Part shown: in pieces, positions 48,374-58,475 of the stretch
Layout: each line of letters opens with the position of its first letter
Numbering within the stretch: position 1 is the first letter of the stretch
Source: Gemmatimonadota bacterium
GTDB lineage: Bacteria > Gemmatimonadota > Gemmatimonadetes > Longimicrobiales > Gaopeijiaceae
Direction: 5' to 3'
Assembly (NCBI GenBank): GCA_030428885.1
Contig: JAUIEJ010000002.1
Coordinates: 188,501 to 252,500 of the forward strand
Length of the DNA stretch: 64,000 bases
The notes under the pieces: model-generated
The model's input: only the letters and a program-made list of their open reading frames with translations
Databases searched by the model: none
Told to the model about the DNA's origin: nothing
Position numbers and translations under genes: made by a program

Positions 48374-49569
48374 AGGATGTGCCCCAGACGGGTGCGCTTG
48401 GTCTCGAGGTAGCGCTGATTGTGTTCGCCGGGAGCCACGCGCAGGGCCTCCCGGCCCGTGATCTCCAGATCGTAGCCGTCCAGGCCCACGATCTTCCGGG
48501 GATTGTTGGTCAGGATCCGGATCGTGTGGAGTCCCAGGTCCAGGAGGATCTGGGCGCCGATTCCGTAATCCCGGAGGTCGGGTTGGAAGCCCAGGGACTC
48601 GTTGGCCTGGACCGTGTCCTGCCCGTCGTCCTGAAGGGCATAGGCCCGGATCTTGTTGCCCAGGCCGATGCCTCGGCCCTCCTGCCGCAGGTAGACCACC
48701 GCGCCCTCGCCCTCCTCGGCGATGCGCTCCAGCGCCCGATCCAACTGTTCTCCGCAATCGCACCGCTGCGACCCGAAGACGTCGCCGGTGAGGCATTCGG
48801 AATGCATGCGGACCAGGATGTCGGACTTGCCGGCGATGTCGCCCCGAATCACGGCCAGGTGCTCCCGGTCGTCCACCAGGCTCCGATAGGCCATGACCCG
48901 GAACATGCCGTGGCGGGTGGGCAGTTCAGCTTCGGCGATCCGTTCCACCAGACGTTCGTGGGCGAGGCGGTACGCCACGAGCTGGGCCACGGTGATGAAC
49001 TTCAGGCCGTGTTCGGCGGCGAAGGCCTGGAGTTCGGGCCGCCGGGCCATGGTGCCGTCCTCCTTGAGGATCTCGCAGATGACGCCGGCGGGAGAGTGCC
49101 CCGCCAGGCGGGCCAGATCCACCGCCGCCTCGGTCTGCCCCACGCGGCGAAGCACCCCGCCGGGTTTGGCCCGGAGGGGGAAGACGTGCCCCGGCCGCCG
49201 CAGGTCCTCGGGGCGGGCGTCGGGCGCCACCAGCCGCTGGACCGTCACGGCCCGATCCTGGGCGCTGATGCCCGTGGTGATCCCGAAGCGGGGGTCGGCG
49301 TCCACCGAGATGGTGAAGGCCGTGCCCTTGGGGTCGGTGTTGTGCTCGGTCATGGGGGCCAGGCCCAGCTCGTCGGCCCGCTCCCGGGTGAGGGCCACGC
49401 AGATCAGCCCCCGCCCGTATTTGGTCATGAAGTTGATCGATTCGGGGGTGACGGAGTCGGCGGCGCACACGAGGTCTCCCTCGTTTTCCCGGTCCTCGTC
49501 GTCGGCCACGATGATCATGCGCCCCTGGCGGATGTCCTCCAGGGCGTCTTCCACTCGGTCGAACGGCAT
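48370..49569 (-). CDS. ribBA: bifunctional 3,4-dihydroxy-2-butanone 4-phosphate synthase / GTP cyclohydrolase II
   Basis: The 399-residue product has an N-terminal RibB domain (DDEDRENEGDLVCAAD, SINFMTKYGRGLICVALT, GHVFPLRAKPGGVLRR) and a C-terminal RibA domain. The RibA domain has the zinc site CLTGDVFGSQRCDCGEQL, YLRQEGRGIGLGNKI and the GTP-binding RILTNNPRKI. Both sets of catalytic residues are present, so both activities are expected. It starts at ATG 49569, 16 bases after ribE. Confidence 0.97.
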   Translation of the reverse strand: MPFDRVEDALEDIRQGRMIIVADDEDRENEGDLVCAADSVTPESINFMTKYGRGLICVALTRERADELGLAPMTEHNTDPKGTAFTISVDADPRFGITTGISAQDRAVTVQRLVAPDARPEDLRRPGHVFPLRAKPGGVLRRVGQTEAAVDLARLAGHSPAGVICEILKEDGTMARRPELQAFAAEHGLKFITVAQLVAYRLAHERLVERIAEAELPTRHGMFRVMAYRSLVDDREHLAVIRGDIAGKSDILVRMHSECLTGDVFGSQRCDCGEQLDRALERIAEEGEGAVVYLRQEGRGIGLGNKIRAYALQDDGQDTVQANESLGFQPDLRDYGIGAQILLDLGLHTIRILTNNPRKIVGLDGYDLEITGREALRVAPGEHNQRYLETKRTRLGHIL

Positions 49570-49585
49570 GCGGTTGCGTTCCTGT

Positions 49586-50224
49586 TCAGCGATCGGAGGC
49601 GGGGGGGCCGCTCTCCGGGCTCCCGGCGGTGCGGGAGGCGAGAATCCTACCCACGTACTTCCCCAGCAGATCCCCCTCGACGTTGATCCGGTCTCCCGGT
49701 TCCAGATCGGAGACGTTGGTCTGGGACCACGTGTGGGGAATGATGGCCACCCGGACCCGATCCGGGCCCTCCAGGCGGTCCACGGTGAGGCTGATCCCGT
49801 TGAGGGCGATGGACCCGTGGAGGATCGTCTCCTCCCACACCGCCCGGGGCACGGAGAAGGTCAGGAAGCGGGTATCGCCGTGGGTCTCCACGGACACCAA
49901 CGCTCCCGGACCGTCCACGTGACCCTGGACCATGTGCCCGTCCAGGCGGGCGCCCAGGACCATGGCCTTCTCCAGGTTGACGCGCCGTCCCGGGCCGTAC
50001 GTGCCGGCCACGGTGCGGTCCAGGGTCGAGAGGACGGCGTCCACCCGGAATCCCCCGGTCTCCACCGCCACGGGCGTCAGACAGGCGCCGTCCACCGCGA
50101 TGGAGTCTCCCACCGCGACACCGTCGAGGAATCCGTCGGGGGTCCGGATGTGGATCCTGCGGGCCCCGTCCACGTCGTGGACCGACGCCACGGTGCCCAG
50201 GGCGGAGATGATTCCCGTGAACAC
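49586..50224 (-). CDS. ribE: riboflavin synthase alpha chain
   Basis: The 212-residue product starts FTGIISALGTV (the family's usual MFTGII, here with GTG at 50224) and has two lumazine-binding repeats with GDSIAVDGACLT, GHMVQGHVDG, GSIALNGISLTV and IIPHTWSQTNV. The C-terminal stretch is short and Ser/Pro-rich. It begins one base after the ribD stop. Confidence 0.96.
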   Translation of the reverse strand: MFTGIISALGTVASVHDVDGARRIHIRTPDGFLDGVAVGDSIAVDGACLTPVAVETGGFRVDAVLSTLDRTVAGTYGPGRRVNLEKAMVLGARLDGHMVQGHVDGPGALVSVETHGDTRFLTFSVPRAVWEETILHGSIALNGISLTVDRLEGPDRVRVAIIPHTWSQTNVSDLEPGDRINVEGDLLGKYVGRILASRTAGSPESGPPASDR

Positions 50225-50225
50225 G

Positions 50226-51341
50226 TCAGTCCTCCCGGACCCGGTCGTAGACGAGGAGGGTGTCGTCGGAGAAGCTCGCGGGAGGCGCCGCCATGGTCCA
50301 CGCCCCCTCGGGCGTCCACCCGGGGAACGCGGGGATCGCCCCCTCGCCCAGGATCCGGGGGGCGACGAAGAGGTAGAGGCGATCCAGGAGCCCCGCCCGT
50401 TCCAGGGCGGCCCCGAGCCGGCCGCCCCCTTCGCAGAGGATGGCCGACAGCCCCGCCTCGCCACAGAAGGCCAGGACCCGGCCGAGATCCAATTCGTGGG
50501 GGCCGCGGAAGGCCGTGGGATGCACCGAGGCACCGGCGGCCTCGAGGCGCTCCAGTTCGCCCTCGGGGGCGTCGTCCCGGGTGAAGACCCACACGGGTGC
50601 TCCCCCGTCGCCCCGGAAGAGGGCGGCGTCGGACGATAGACGGGCCCCGGGATCCAGGACGATGCGCACCGGCGGCACCCGGGGCTGCACCTCGCCACGC
50701 ACCGTGAGGAGCGGATCGTCCACCCGGGCGGTTTCGGCCCCCACCACGATGCCGTCGAACCCCGCCCGGAGTCGGTGCACTTCGGCCTGGGCCTCGGGAC
50801 CCGTGAGCTGGGTGCGGGTCCCCGGGCGGGCCGCCAGACCCCCGTCGAGGGACGCGGCCAGCTTGAGGGCCACCCAGGGGCGGGGGGAGGCGAACCGGTG
50901 GTGGAACGCCGGGTTGAGCCGCCGAGCCCGGACGTCGTCGAAGACCGGCCCCGTGACCGCCAGCCCCGCCTCGGCCAGCTCCGCACCGCCGCCCCCCGAG
51001 TCCCCGCCGGGGTCCGACGCCCCGAACACCACCCGGGCCACGCCGCTGGCCAGGAGCGCCCGGGTGCAGGCCGGCGTCTTGCCCTCGTGCCGACACGGCT
51101 CAAGGGACACGTACGCCGTGGCCCCCCGGGCCCGGGGCCCGGCCGCCTCCAGGGCCACGGTCTCGGCATGGGGTCCCCCGAACACCCCGTGCCATCCCTC
51201 GCCCACCACCTCGCCGTCGCGCACGAGCACGCAGCCCACCATGGGGTTGGGATGAACCCGACCCCACCCCCGCGCGGCCAGCTCCACGGCCCGTTCCAGG
51301 TGGGCCCGGTCGGCGTCCGAGAGCGGGGAGCGGGGGGTCAT
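50226..51341 (-). CDS. ribD: riboflavin biosynthesis deaminase/reductase RibD
   Basis: The 371-residue product has the deaminase zinc motif HAETVALE and PCRHEGKTPACTRALL, with the deaminase start RGWGRVHPNPMVGCVLV. The reductase domain shows VALKLAASLDGGLA, GIVVGAETARVDDPLLTVR and CEGGGRLGAAL. It is the first riboflavin gene of ribD-ribE-ribBA-ribH-nusB. The upstream gap is only 16 bases, so there is no room for an FMN riboswitch. Confidence 0.96.
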   Translation of the reverse strand: MTPRSPLSDADRAHLERAVELAARGWGRVHPNPMVGCVLVRDGEVVGEGWHGVFGGPHAETVALEAAGPRARGATAYVSLEPCRHEGKTPACTRALLASGVARVVFGASDPGGDSGGGGAELAEAGLAVTGPVFDDVRARRLNPAFHHRFASPRPWVALKLAASLDGGLAARPGTRTQLTGPEAQAEVHRLRAGFDGIVVGAETARVDDPLLTVRGEVQPRVPPVRIVLDPGARLSSDAALFRGDGGAPVWVFTRDDAPEGELERLEAAGASVHPTAFRGPHELDLGRVLAFCGEAGLSAILCEGGGRLGAALERAGLLDRLYLFVAPRILGEGAIPAFPGWTPEGAWTMAAPPASFSDDTLLVYDRVRED

Positions 51342-51357
51342 GGGCGTGGCGCGGACC

Positions 51358-52350
51358 TCAGAAGAGGATGCGGAACGTGAGGGTGGCCAGGAGGCTGCCC
51401 GCGGTGGGATCGAAGGCGCCGGGACCGCTGTCGGGACGGGCGTCGTAGCCCGCCGCGTACCCCAGCTCGCCGTGGAACTGGGTCACGAGCCAGGTCGCGG
51501 TGACGCCGCCGAAGAAGAGCATGCGGTCGGCGGTGAACCCGTCGAACGACACCGAGCCCGACGTGGCCGATCCCCCGGCAGGGGTGAAGGAGCCGTCGGC
51601 GGAGGCCCGATCCCACCCGAAGCCCGCCTGGATGCCCAGGGCCAGGAACTCGCGTCCGATGGTGCCCCGGAAGGAGGTGGTGGTGACCCCGTCCAGCGCC
51701 ACCGCCCCGTCCACGGATCCGTCGGCCCCGTTCCACTCCAGGGCGCCGCCGTGGCGTCGGAGGAGGCTGAGGGTGATGCCCGGAAGGGTAAAGGACTCCC
51801 GGATGACGCCCACCCGGACCCCGTAGCCGAAGGCCGCCACGGCCCCGTCGTATCCTCCCTCGGAGGGGAGCAGGGCCACGCCGGCGGTGGTCATGACGTC
51901 CACGGCCAGGACGCCGCCCACGGTGGGGCGAGGCCGGAAGCCGTCGAAGAGGCCCACGGCCAGGGAGGCCTGGAGGGAGGGCACCCACGACGAGGTCTCT
52001 CCCGCCGTGCCGGCCCCGGCGTCGATGGCGGGGACGCCCACGTCCACGAGGCCGAAGCGGGCGCCGGCGGCCACCCGGGGCGTGGTGCCGAAACGCTTGC
52101 CCAGGGTGGAGGCCGATCCGGGGAACTCGTTGCCGCCCGAGAGGGCCAACCCGACGCCTCCCGTGATGGCCTGCACCGCCAGGGCGGCGTCGAGGCAGCG
52201 TCCGGCGGGCGACCCCCCTCCCTCGCAGCGGTCCCGGAGGCGGTCCCGGTCCTGTCCCAGCGCCGGAGCCGCGGTGGCGGCGGCCAGGGCCGCCCCCAGG
52301 ATCACGGTCGACCGCCGTCGCGCCGAGCGGTGCCGCCTCAGTCGGTCCAC
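51358..52350 (-). CDS. putative outer-membrane beta-barrel protein
   Basis: The 330-residue product starts GTG 52350 inside the purM end (13-base overlap), with a signal peptide cut near ALGQ (about residue 33). The mature part is rich in alternating hydrophobic strands and Gly and ends in Phe (TFRILF), as outer-membrane barrels do. A Cys pair near the mature N-terminus (RCEGG..GRCLDAA) may form a disulfide. Ligand or transport role is unknown. Confidence 0.75.
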   Translation of the reverse strand: MDRLRRHRSARRRSTVILGAALAAATAAPALGQDRDRLRDRCEGGGSPAGRCLDAALAVQAITGGVGLALSGGNEFPGSASTLGKRFGTTPRVAAGARFGLVDVGVPAIDAGAGTAGETSSWVPSLQASLAVGLFDGFRPRPTVGGVLAVDVMTTAGVALLPSEGGYDGAVAAFGYGVRVGVIRESFTLPGITLSLLRRHGGALEWNGADGSVDGAVALDGVTTTSFRGTIGREFLALGIQAGFGWDRASADGSFTPAGGSATSGSVSFDGFTADRMLFFGGVTATWLVTQFHGELGYAAGYDARPDSGPGAFDPTAGSLLATLTFRILF

Positions 52351-53364
52351 GTCACTCCGCTCCCCCGCACGACTTCACCCAGCACCGGCACCGTTTCGCC
52401 GGCCGCCGTGAGGGCGGCCACCACCCCGTCGACCTCGCCGGGGGGCACCACCAGGATCATGCCCATGCCCATGTTGAACACCCGGTACATCTCGTCCCGC
52501 TCCACCCCCCCGGCGCGGCCCAGGACCCGGAAGAGGGGAGGCGTGGTCCACGCTCCCCGGTCCACGGCGGCCCCGAGACCCTCGGGGAGCACCCGGGGGA
52601 GGTTGCCCGGAATCCCCCCTCCCGTGACGTGGGCCAACCCGTGGAGCCGGCCCTCCTCCAGGAGGGGCCACAGAAGGCCGAGATAGCTCCGGTGCACGTC
52701 CAGGAGCACGTCGCCCACGGGGCGCTCCAGCTCGGGGAACTCGTCGTCGACCCGGAGTCCCATGTGATCGAAGACGATGCGCCGAGCCAGGGTGTAGCCG
52801 TTGGTGTGGAGTCCCGACGACGGGAGCCCCAGGAGCACGTCGCCCTCCTCGATGGCCGAGCCGTCGAGGATCCGGTCCCGGGCCACCAACCCCACGATGA
52901 AGCCGGCCAGATCGTACTCGTCGGCGGCGTAGAAGTCGGGCATCTGGGCCGTCTCGCCCCCCAGGAGGGCGCAGGCGTTCTCCCGACAGGCCGTGGCGAC
53001 CCCCGTGACCACCTGGGTCACCACCGACTCGTCCATGGCGCCGGTGGCCAGATAGTCCAGGAAGAAGAGGGGGCGAGCACCCTGGACCAGGATGTCGTTG
53101 ACGCAGTGGTTCACCAGGCACTGGCCCACCGTGTCGTGGCGCCCCGTCATGAACGCCAGCTTGAGCTTGGTGCCCACGCCGTCGGCGCTGGATACCAGCA
53201 CGGGCCCGGCCACGTCGTCGGGCACGGCGTAGAGGCCGCCGAACATCCCCAGACCCGAGAGGGTGTGGGCGTCCCGGGTTCCGGCCACCAGCGACGTGAG
53301 GCGCTCCTTGGCCCGCTCCGCCGCGTCGAGGTCCACCCCCGCGTCCCGATAGCTCCAGCCGCCG

Positions 53365-53372
<8 letters not shown>
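52338..53372 (-). CDS. purM: phosphoribosylformylglycinamidine cyclo-ligase
   Basis: PurM makes aminoimidazole ribotide in purine synthesis. The 344-residue product shows SYRDAGVDLDAAE, SSADGVGTKLKLA, VNDILVQGARPLFFLDYLA, LLGGETAQMPDFY, GLPSSGLHTNGYTLAR and HVTGGGIPGNLPRVLP. It overlaps the end of the PfkB gene by 8 bases. Confidence 0.97.
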
Positions 53373-54297
<925 letters not shown>

Positions 54298-54307
54298 CTG
54301 TTCCGGG

Positions 54308-55999
54308 TCAGGGACCGTCGTCGTCGGCCCGCTCCATGCGGGTCGGCGCCGAGAGGCCCAACAGGGTGAGGCCGTTGCGGAGAACCACCAGGACGGCCCG
54401 GGCGAGGACGAGGCGCGCCGCCCGCAGGGCCGGGTCGTCCACCAGGACGGCCAGCTTCGGATTGCGCGCCGGGTTGCCGGCGTGGTACCACGCGTTGACG
54501 GCCCCGGCGGTCTGCTCCAGGTAGTCGCACACGAGGTGGGGGGCTCGCGCTTCGGCGGCCCGAGCCACCACATCGGGGAATTCGGCCAGACGCTTGATGA
54601 GTTCCCGCTCGTGGTCGTCGGACAGGACCGACAGGTCGACGCCCTCGGCCTCCACGGCCTCGGGGCTCGTGCCCGCCCGGGCGAAAATGGAGTGCATGCG
54701 GGCGTGGGCGTACTGGACCTTGTAGACCGGGTTCTTGTCGGACTGGTCCAGGGCGGCGTCCAGATCGAAGACCAGATGCCCCTCGGGCTTCCGCATGAGG
54801 AAGAAGTACCGGGTGACGTCCGAGCCCACCTCGTCCAGGAGGTCCCGGAGAGTGGTGTAGCTCCCGGCCCGCTTCGACGCCTTCACCTCCTGGCCGTCGC
54901 GCTCCACCCGGACCATCTGGTGCAACACGTACTCCGGGTAGCCTTCCGGGAGTCCCAGGGCGCGAAGTCCCGCCCGCACCCGGGCCACGGTGCCGTGGTG
55001 GTCGGCCCCCTGGACGTTGATGGCGTGGTGGAAGCCCCGCTCCCACTTCGTCAGGTGATACGCCACGTCGGGGAGGAAGTAGGTCGGGGTGCCGTCGCTG
55101 CGCAGCATGACCCGGTCCTTGTCGTCGCCGAACTCGGTGGTGCGGAGCCAGGTGGCCCCGTCGTGTTCGTAGACGAGCCCCGTCTTCCGGAGCCGTTCAG
55201 CGGTGTCGTCGACCCGGCCGTCGGCGTAGAGGGACGACTCCAGGTAGAAGTGGTCGAATCGCACCCCGAAATCGCCCAGGTCCCGGTTCTGCACCGCCCG
55301 GAGCTCGGCCACGGCGAACTGGCGCATGGCGTCCAGGGCCTCGGGCCCGTCGTCGTGGCGGAAGCCGTCGCCGTGGAGTTCCCGGAAGGCCTCGGCGATC
55401 TCCCGCACGTAGTCGCCCCGGTACCCTTCCTCGGGGAGTTCGGCCTTGTCACCGAAGGACTGCCGGTAGCGGGCCCGCACGGACTCGGCCAGGCGCTCCA
55501 TCTGCTTGCCCGAGTCGTTGTAGTAGAACTCCCGGTGGACGGCCCACCCGGTCCAGTCCAGGAGGGTGCACACGGCGTCGCCCAACGCGGCCTGGCGCCC
55601 GTGCCCGGCGTGGAGGGGGCCCGTGGGATTGGCCGAAACCCACTCCACCATGATGGGGCGCCCCGCACCCGCCGCGCTGCGCCCCCAGGCCGTATCGGCG
55701 GCCAGGATGGCCGGAAGCTCCGACGCCACGGCCCCGGTGGAGAGGCGGAAGTTGAGGAACCCGGGGCCCGCCACCTCGACGGCGGTGACGCCGGCCTCCG
55801 CCAGGTCGAGGCGGTCGCGAATCTCCTCGGCGATCTGCCGGGGGGGCCGCCGAAGGGTCCCCGCCAGGGTCATGGCCACGTTGCTGGCCCAATCCCCGTG
55901 CTCGGGGTCCCGGGGCCGCTCGAGATGGACCGAGGCGTCGGCCACCCCCATCTCGGCCAGGGCCGCGGCGACGGCTCCCCGGATGCGCGAATCGGACAC
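54308..55999 (-). CDS. argS: arginyl-tRNA synthetase
   Basis: The 563-residue class I synthetase has the N-terminal additional domain, then VEWVSANPTGPLHAGHGRQAALGDA with the HAGH form of HIGH. KMSKS is degenerate: VKASKRAGSYTTLRDLL. The DALR anticodon-binding domain ends the protein (QYAHARMHSIFARAG). It is followed by the PfkB gene and preceded by the FmdB gene. Confidence 0.96.
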   Translation of the reverse strand: MSDSRIRGAVAAALAEMGVADASVHLERPRDPEHGDWASNVAMTLAGTLRRPPRQIAEEIRDRLDLAEAGVTAVEVAGPGFLNFRLSTGAVASELPAILAADTAWGRSAAGAGRPIMVEWVSANPTGPLHAGHGRQAALGDAVCTLLDWTGWAVHREFYYNDSGKQMERLAESVRARYRQSFGDKAELPEEGYRGDYVREIAEAFRELHGDGFRHDDGPEALDAMRQFAVAELRAVQNRDLGDFGVRFDHFYLESSLYADGRVDDTAERLRKTGLVYEHDGATWLRTTEFGDDKDRVMLRSDGTPTYFLPDVAYHLTKWERGFHHAINVQGADHHGTVARVRAGLRALGLPEGYPEYVLHQMVRVERDGQEVKASKRAGSYTTLRDLLDEVGSDVTRYFFLMRKPEGHLVFDLDAALDQSDKNPVYKVQYAHARMHSIFARAGTSPEAVEAEGVDLSVLSDDHERELIKRLAEFPDVVARAAEARAPHLVCDYLEQTAGAVNAWYHAGNPARNPKLAVLVDDPALRAARLVLARAVLVVLRNGLTLLGLSAPTRMERADDDGP

Positions 56000-56005
56000 C
56001 GGGCG

Positions 56006-56302
56006 TCAGTCGCTGGAAGAGGACGAGGACGACGACGACGACGAGGAGGAGGACGAAGAAGACGACGAAGACGACGACGAGTCACCCGTCTTCGTCTCGG
56101 CCTGGGCCTTCTTCTTGTAGTCCGCCGAGCGGTAGTCGGTGATGTAGAACCCCTCCCCCTTGAACAGCAGTCCCCCGCCGGCGGACAGCAGCCGCTCGGC
56201 GGCCTGGCCGCACTCGGGACAGTCGGCCACCGGGTCGTCGGACATGCGCTGGAAGAGCTCGAACTCGTGCCCCTGGGGACACCGGTATTCGTAGGTCGGC
56301 AT
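56006..56302 (-). CDS. FmdB/CxxC_CxxC_SSSS-type zinc ribbon with 23-residue polyserine tail
   Basis: The 98-residue product starts MPTYEYRCPQGHEFE, with Cys8, then CPECG (Cys28, Cys31), the zinc ribbon of the FmdB family. From residue 75 to 97 every residue is Ser, followed by one Asp. The Ser codons are mixed (TCG, TCC, TCT), so this is selected or slipped at the triplet level rather than a simple mononucleotide run. FmdB-type proteins often have short Ser-rich ends; this one is long. Confidence 0.92.
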   Translation of the reverse strand: MPTYEYRCPQGHEFELFQRMSDDPVADCPECGQAAERLLSAGGGLLFKGEGFYITDYRSADYKKKAQAETKTGDSSSSSSSSSSSSSSSSSSSSSSSD

Positions 56303-56382
56303 GGTCGGTCTCGTACACGCGGATCGCAGCCCGAAAATCTAGCATTTCGGAGCCTCGGTGGGGAGGCGGGCCCCGGGCCGGT

Positions 56383-57960
56383 TCAGTCGTAGGTGCCCCA
56401 CTCCCCGCGGAGCGCGTCGCTGATCTCGCCCAGGGTGGCCCGGACCTTCACCGCCGCCACCAGGCGGGGCATGAGGTTGTCTCCGGAGCGCGCGGCCTCC
56501 ACCACCGCGGCCAGGGCCGCCGCCACCGCGTCGGCGTCGCGCCTCGCCTTCAGCGCCTCCACCGACGCCCGCTGCCGGGCCTCCAGCGCCGAGAAGTCGG
56601 GCTGGGCGATGGCCGCCCCCTCCCCCTCCTCCCGGTAGGCGTTGACGCCCACCACCACCCGCGAGCCGTCTTCCACGGCCAACTGGTGGGCGTAGGCCGC
56701 CCGATGGATCTCCTCCTGCATGAAGGCCACGGAGCGGGCCGCCCCGCCCCCCTCGTCGATGCGGGCGAGGTAGGCCCGGGCCCGCTCCTCGATCTCGTCG
56801 GTGAGACGCTCCACGAACCAGGAGCCCGCCAGGGGGTCCACGGTCCGGGGCACCCCCGACTCCTCGGCCAGGACCTGCTGGGTGCGGAGGGCCAGCCCCG
56901 CCGACTCCTCGGTGGGAAGGGCCAACGCCTCGTCGTAGCCGTTGGTGTGGAGGGACTGGGTCCCCCCCAGCACCGCCGCCAGGGCCTGCACCGTGACCCG
57001 CACCACGTTGTTCAGGGGCTGCTGCGCCGTGAGAGTCGAGCCGCCGGTCTGGGTGTGGAAGCGGAGCCGGCACGAGGCGTCGGACGCATCGAAGCGTTCC
57101 CGCATGAGGCGGGCCCAGAGACGCCGCGCGGCCCGGAACTTCGCCACTTCCTCCAGGAAGTCGTTGTGGGCCGCGAAGAAGAACGAAAGGCGCGGCGCGA
57201 AGTCGTCCAGGGGAATGCCCGCCGCCAGGGCTCGCTCCACGTATTCCAGACCGTTGGCGAAGGTGAACGCCACCTCCTGGGGCGCCGTGGCCCCGGCCTC
57301 CCGAATGTGGTAGCCCGAGATGGAGATGGTATTCCACTTCGGCACCTCGGCGGCGCAGAACGCCATGAGGTCGGACACCAGGCGCAGGGAGGGCTCCACG
57401 GGGTAGATGTAGGTGCCCCGGGCGATGTACTCCTTGAGGACATCGTTCTGCACCGTGCCCCGGAGGGCCGACCACGGGACCCCCTGCTCGTCGGCCACCG
57501 CCAGGTAGAGCGCCAGGAGGATCGGCGCCGTGGCGTTGATGGTCATGGAGGTGGACACCTGATCGAGGCGGATGCCGTCGAAGAGGGTGAGCATGTCGTC
57601 CAGCGACGAGATGGCCACGCCCACCCGCCCCACCTCGCCCGCCGCCATGGCGTGGTCGGCGTCGTAGCCCATCTGGGTCGGGAGGTCGAAGGCCACGCTC
57701 AGCCCCGTCTGCCCCCGCTCCAGGAGGTAGTGGTAGCGCCGGTTGGTCTCCTCGGCGGTTCCGAAGCCCGCGTACTGGCGCATGGTCCAGAGCCGACCCC
57801 GGTACATGGTGGGATACACGCCCCGGGTGAACGGCCACGCCCCGGGGGCGCCGATGGACCCGGCCGGGTCGGCCGGTGCCCCCTCGGGGCCCACCACCGG
57901 GGGCACGGGGATGCCGCTGTCGGTGACGACCTCGTCGCGGCCTCCCTCGGCACGACTCAC
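56383..57960 (-). CDS. methylmalonyl-CoA mutase, large (catalytic) subunit without B12 domain
   Basis: The 525-residue product is the TIM-barrel part of a B12-dependent mutase: [78 protein letters not shown] and [15 protein letters not shown]. The cobalamin-binding domain would be a separate protein, not in the window. It converts methylmalonyl-CoA and succinyl-CoA, logically after the biotin carboxylase genes next door. It overlaps the biotin carrier stop by four bases. Confidence 0.95.
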   Translation of the reverse strand: MSRAEGGRDEVVTDSGIPVPPVVGPEGAPADPAGSIGAPGAWPFTRGVYPTMYRGRLWTMRQYAGFGTAEETNRRYHYLLERGQTGLSVAFDLPTQMGYDADHAMAAGEVGRVGVAISSLDDMLTLFDGIRLDQVSTSMTINATAPILLALYLAVADEQGVPWSALRGTVQNDVLKEYIARGTYIYPVEPSLRLVSDLMAFCAAEVPKWNTISISGYHIREAGATAPQEVAFTFANGLEYVERALAAGIPLDDFAPRLSFFFAAHNDFLEEVAKFRAARRLWARLMRERFDASDASCRLRFHTQTGGSTLTAQQPLNNVVRVTVQALAAVLGGTQSLHTNGYDEALALPTEESAGLALRTQQVLAEESGVPRTVDPLAGSWFVERLTDEIEERARAYLARIDEGGGAARSVAFMQEEIHRAAYAHQLAVEDGSRVVVGVNAYREEGEGAAIAQPDFSALEARQRASVEALKARRDADAVAAALAAVVEAARSGDNLMPRLVAAVKVRATLGEISDALRGEWGTYD

Positions 57961-58475
57961 GCGTCGTCTCCGTCGGGCGACGCGAGCTCCACCAGGACCT
58001 GGTCCTTTTCCACGGTGTCGCCCGGCGCCACGAGCACCCGGGCCACCACAGCGGGAACCGCCGCCCGGAGTTCATTCTCCATCTTCATGGCCTCCACGAT
58101 GACGATGCCCTGCCCCTCCGCCACGGGCTGGCCCTCCTCCACCTCCACCTTCACCACGAGCCCGGGCATGGGCGCCTTCACGGGCCGGGGACCGTCGGCC
58201 GCCCCGGCAGCGCCGGCCATCTCCCGGAGTCGAAGGGTGCGCTCGTCCACCACCTCCACCTCGGCGGGTCGCCCGTCGACGTTCAGACGCCATCGACCCG
58301 CTCCGTCCCGCCCCGCCACCACGCGATGGGAGGCGGCCCCCACGCGGAGGGCGTGGAGGTCGGTTCCCGGGATCGACGTCAGGGCCGCCTCCACGGGCTC
58401 CCCATCGACCCGCAGGCCGTCGTCGTCGATCTCGATCTCCCAACTGCGTCCGTCCAGCGTCACGGTGTAGAGCAT
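57957..58475 (-). CDS. biotin carboxyl carrier protein of an acyl-CoA carboxylase
   Basis: The 172-residue product has an N-terminal domain of about 90 residues ([17 protein letters not shown]) and a biotinyl domain with the attachment lysine in [11 protein letters not shown] linker rich in Ala/Gly ([10 protein letters not shown]) separates them. ATG 58475 shares a base with the rlmD stop (TGATG). Confidence 0.95.
   Translation of the reverse strand: MLYTVTLDGRSWEIEIDDDGLRVDGEPVEAALTSIPGTDLHALRVGAASHRVVAGRDGAGRWRLNVDGRPAEVEVVDERTLRLREMAGAAGAADGPRPVKAPMPGLVVKVEVEEGQPVAEGQGIVIVEAMKMENELRAAVPAVVARVLVAPGDTVEKDQVLVELASPDGDDA

Noticed and set aside
51342-51357. FMN riboswitch before ribD
   Set aside because: Only 16 bases separate ribD from the upstream gene.
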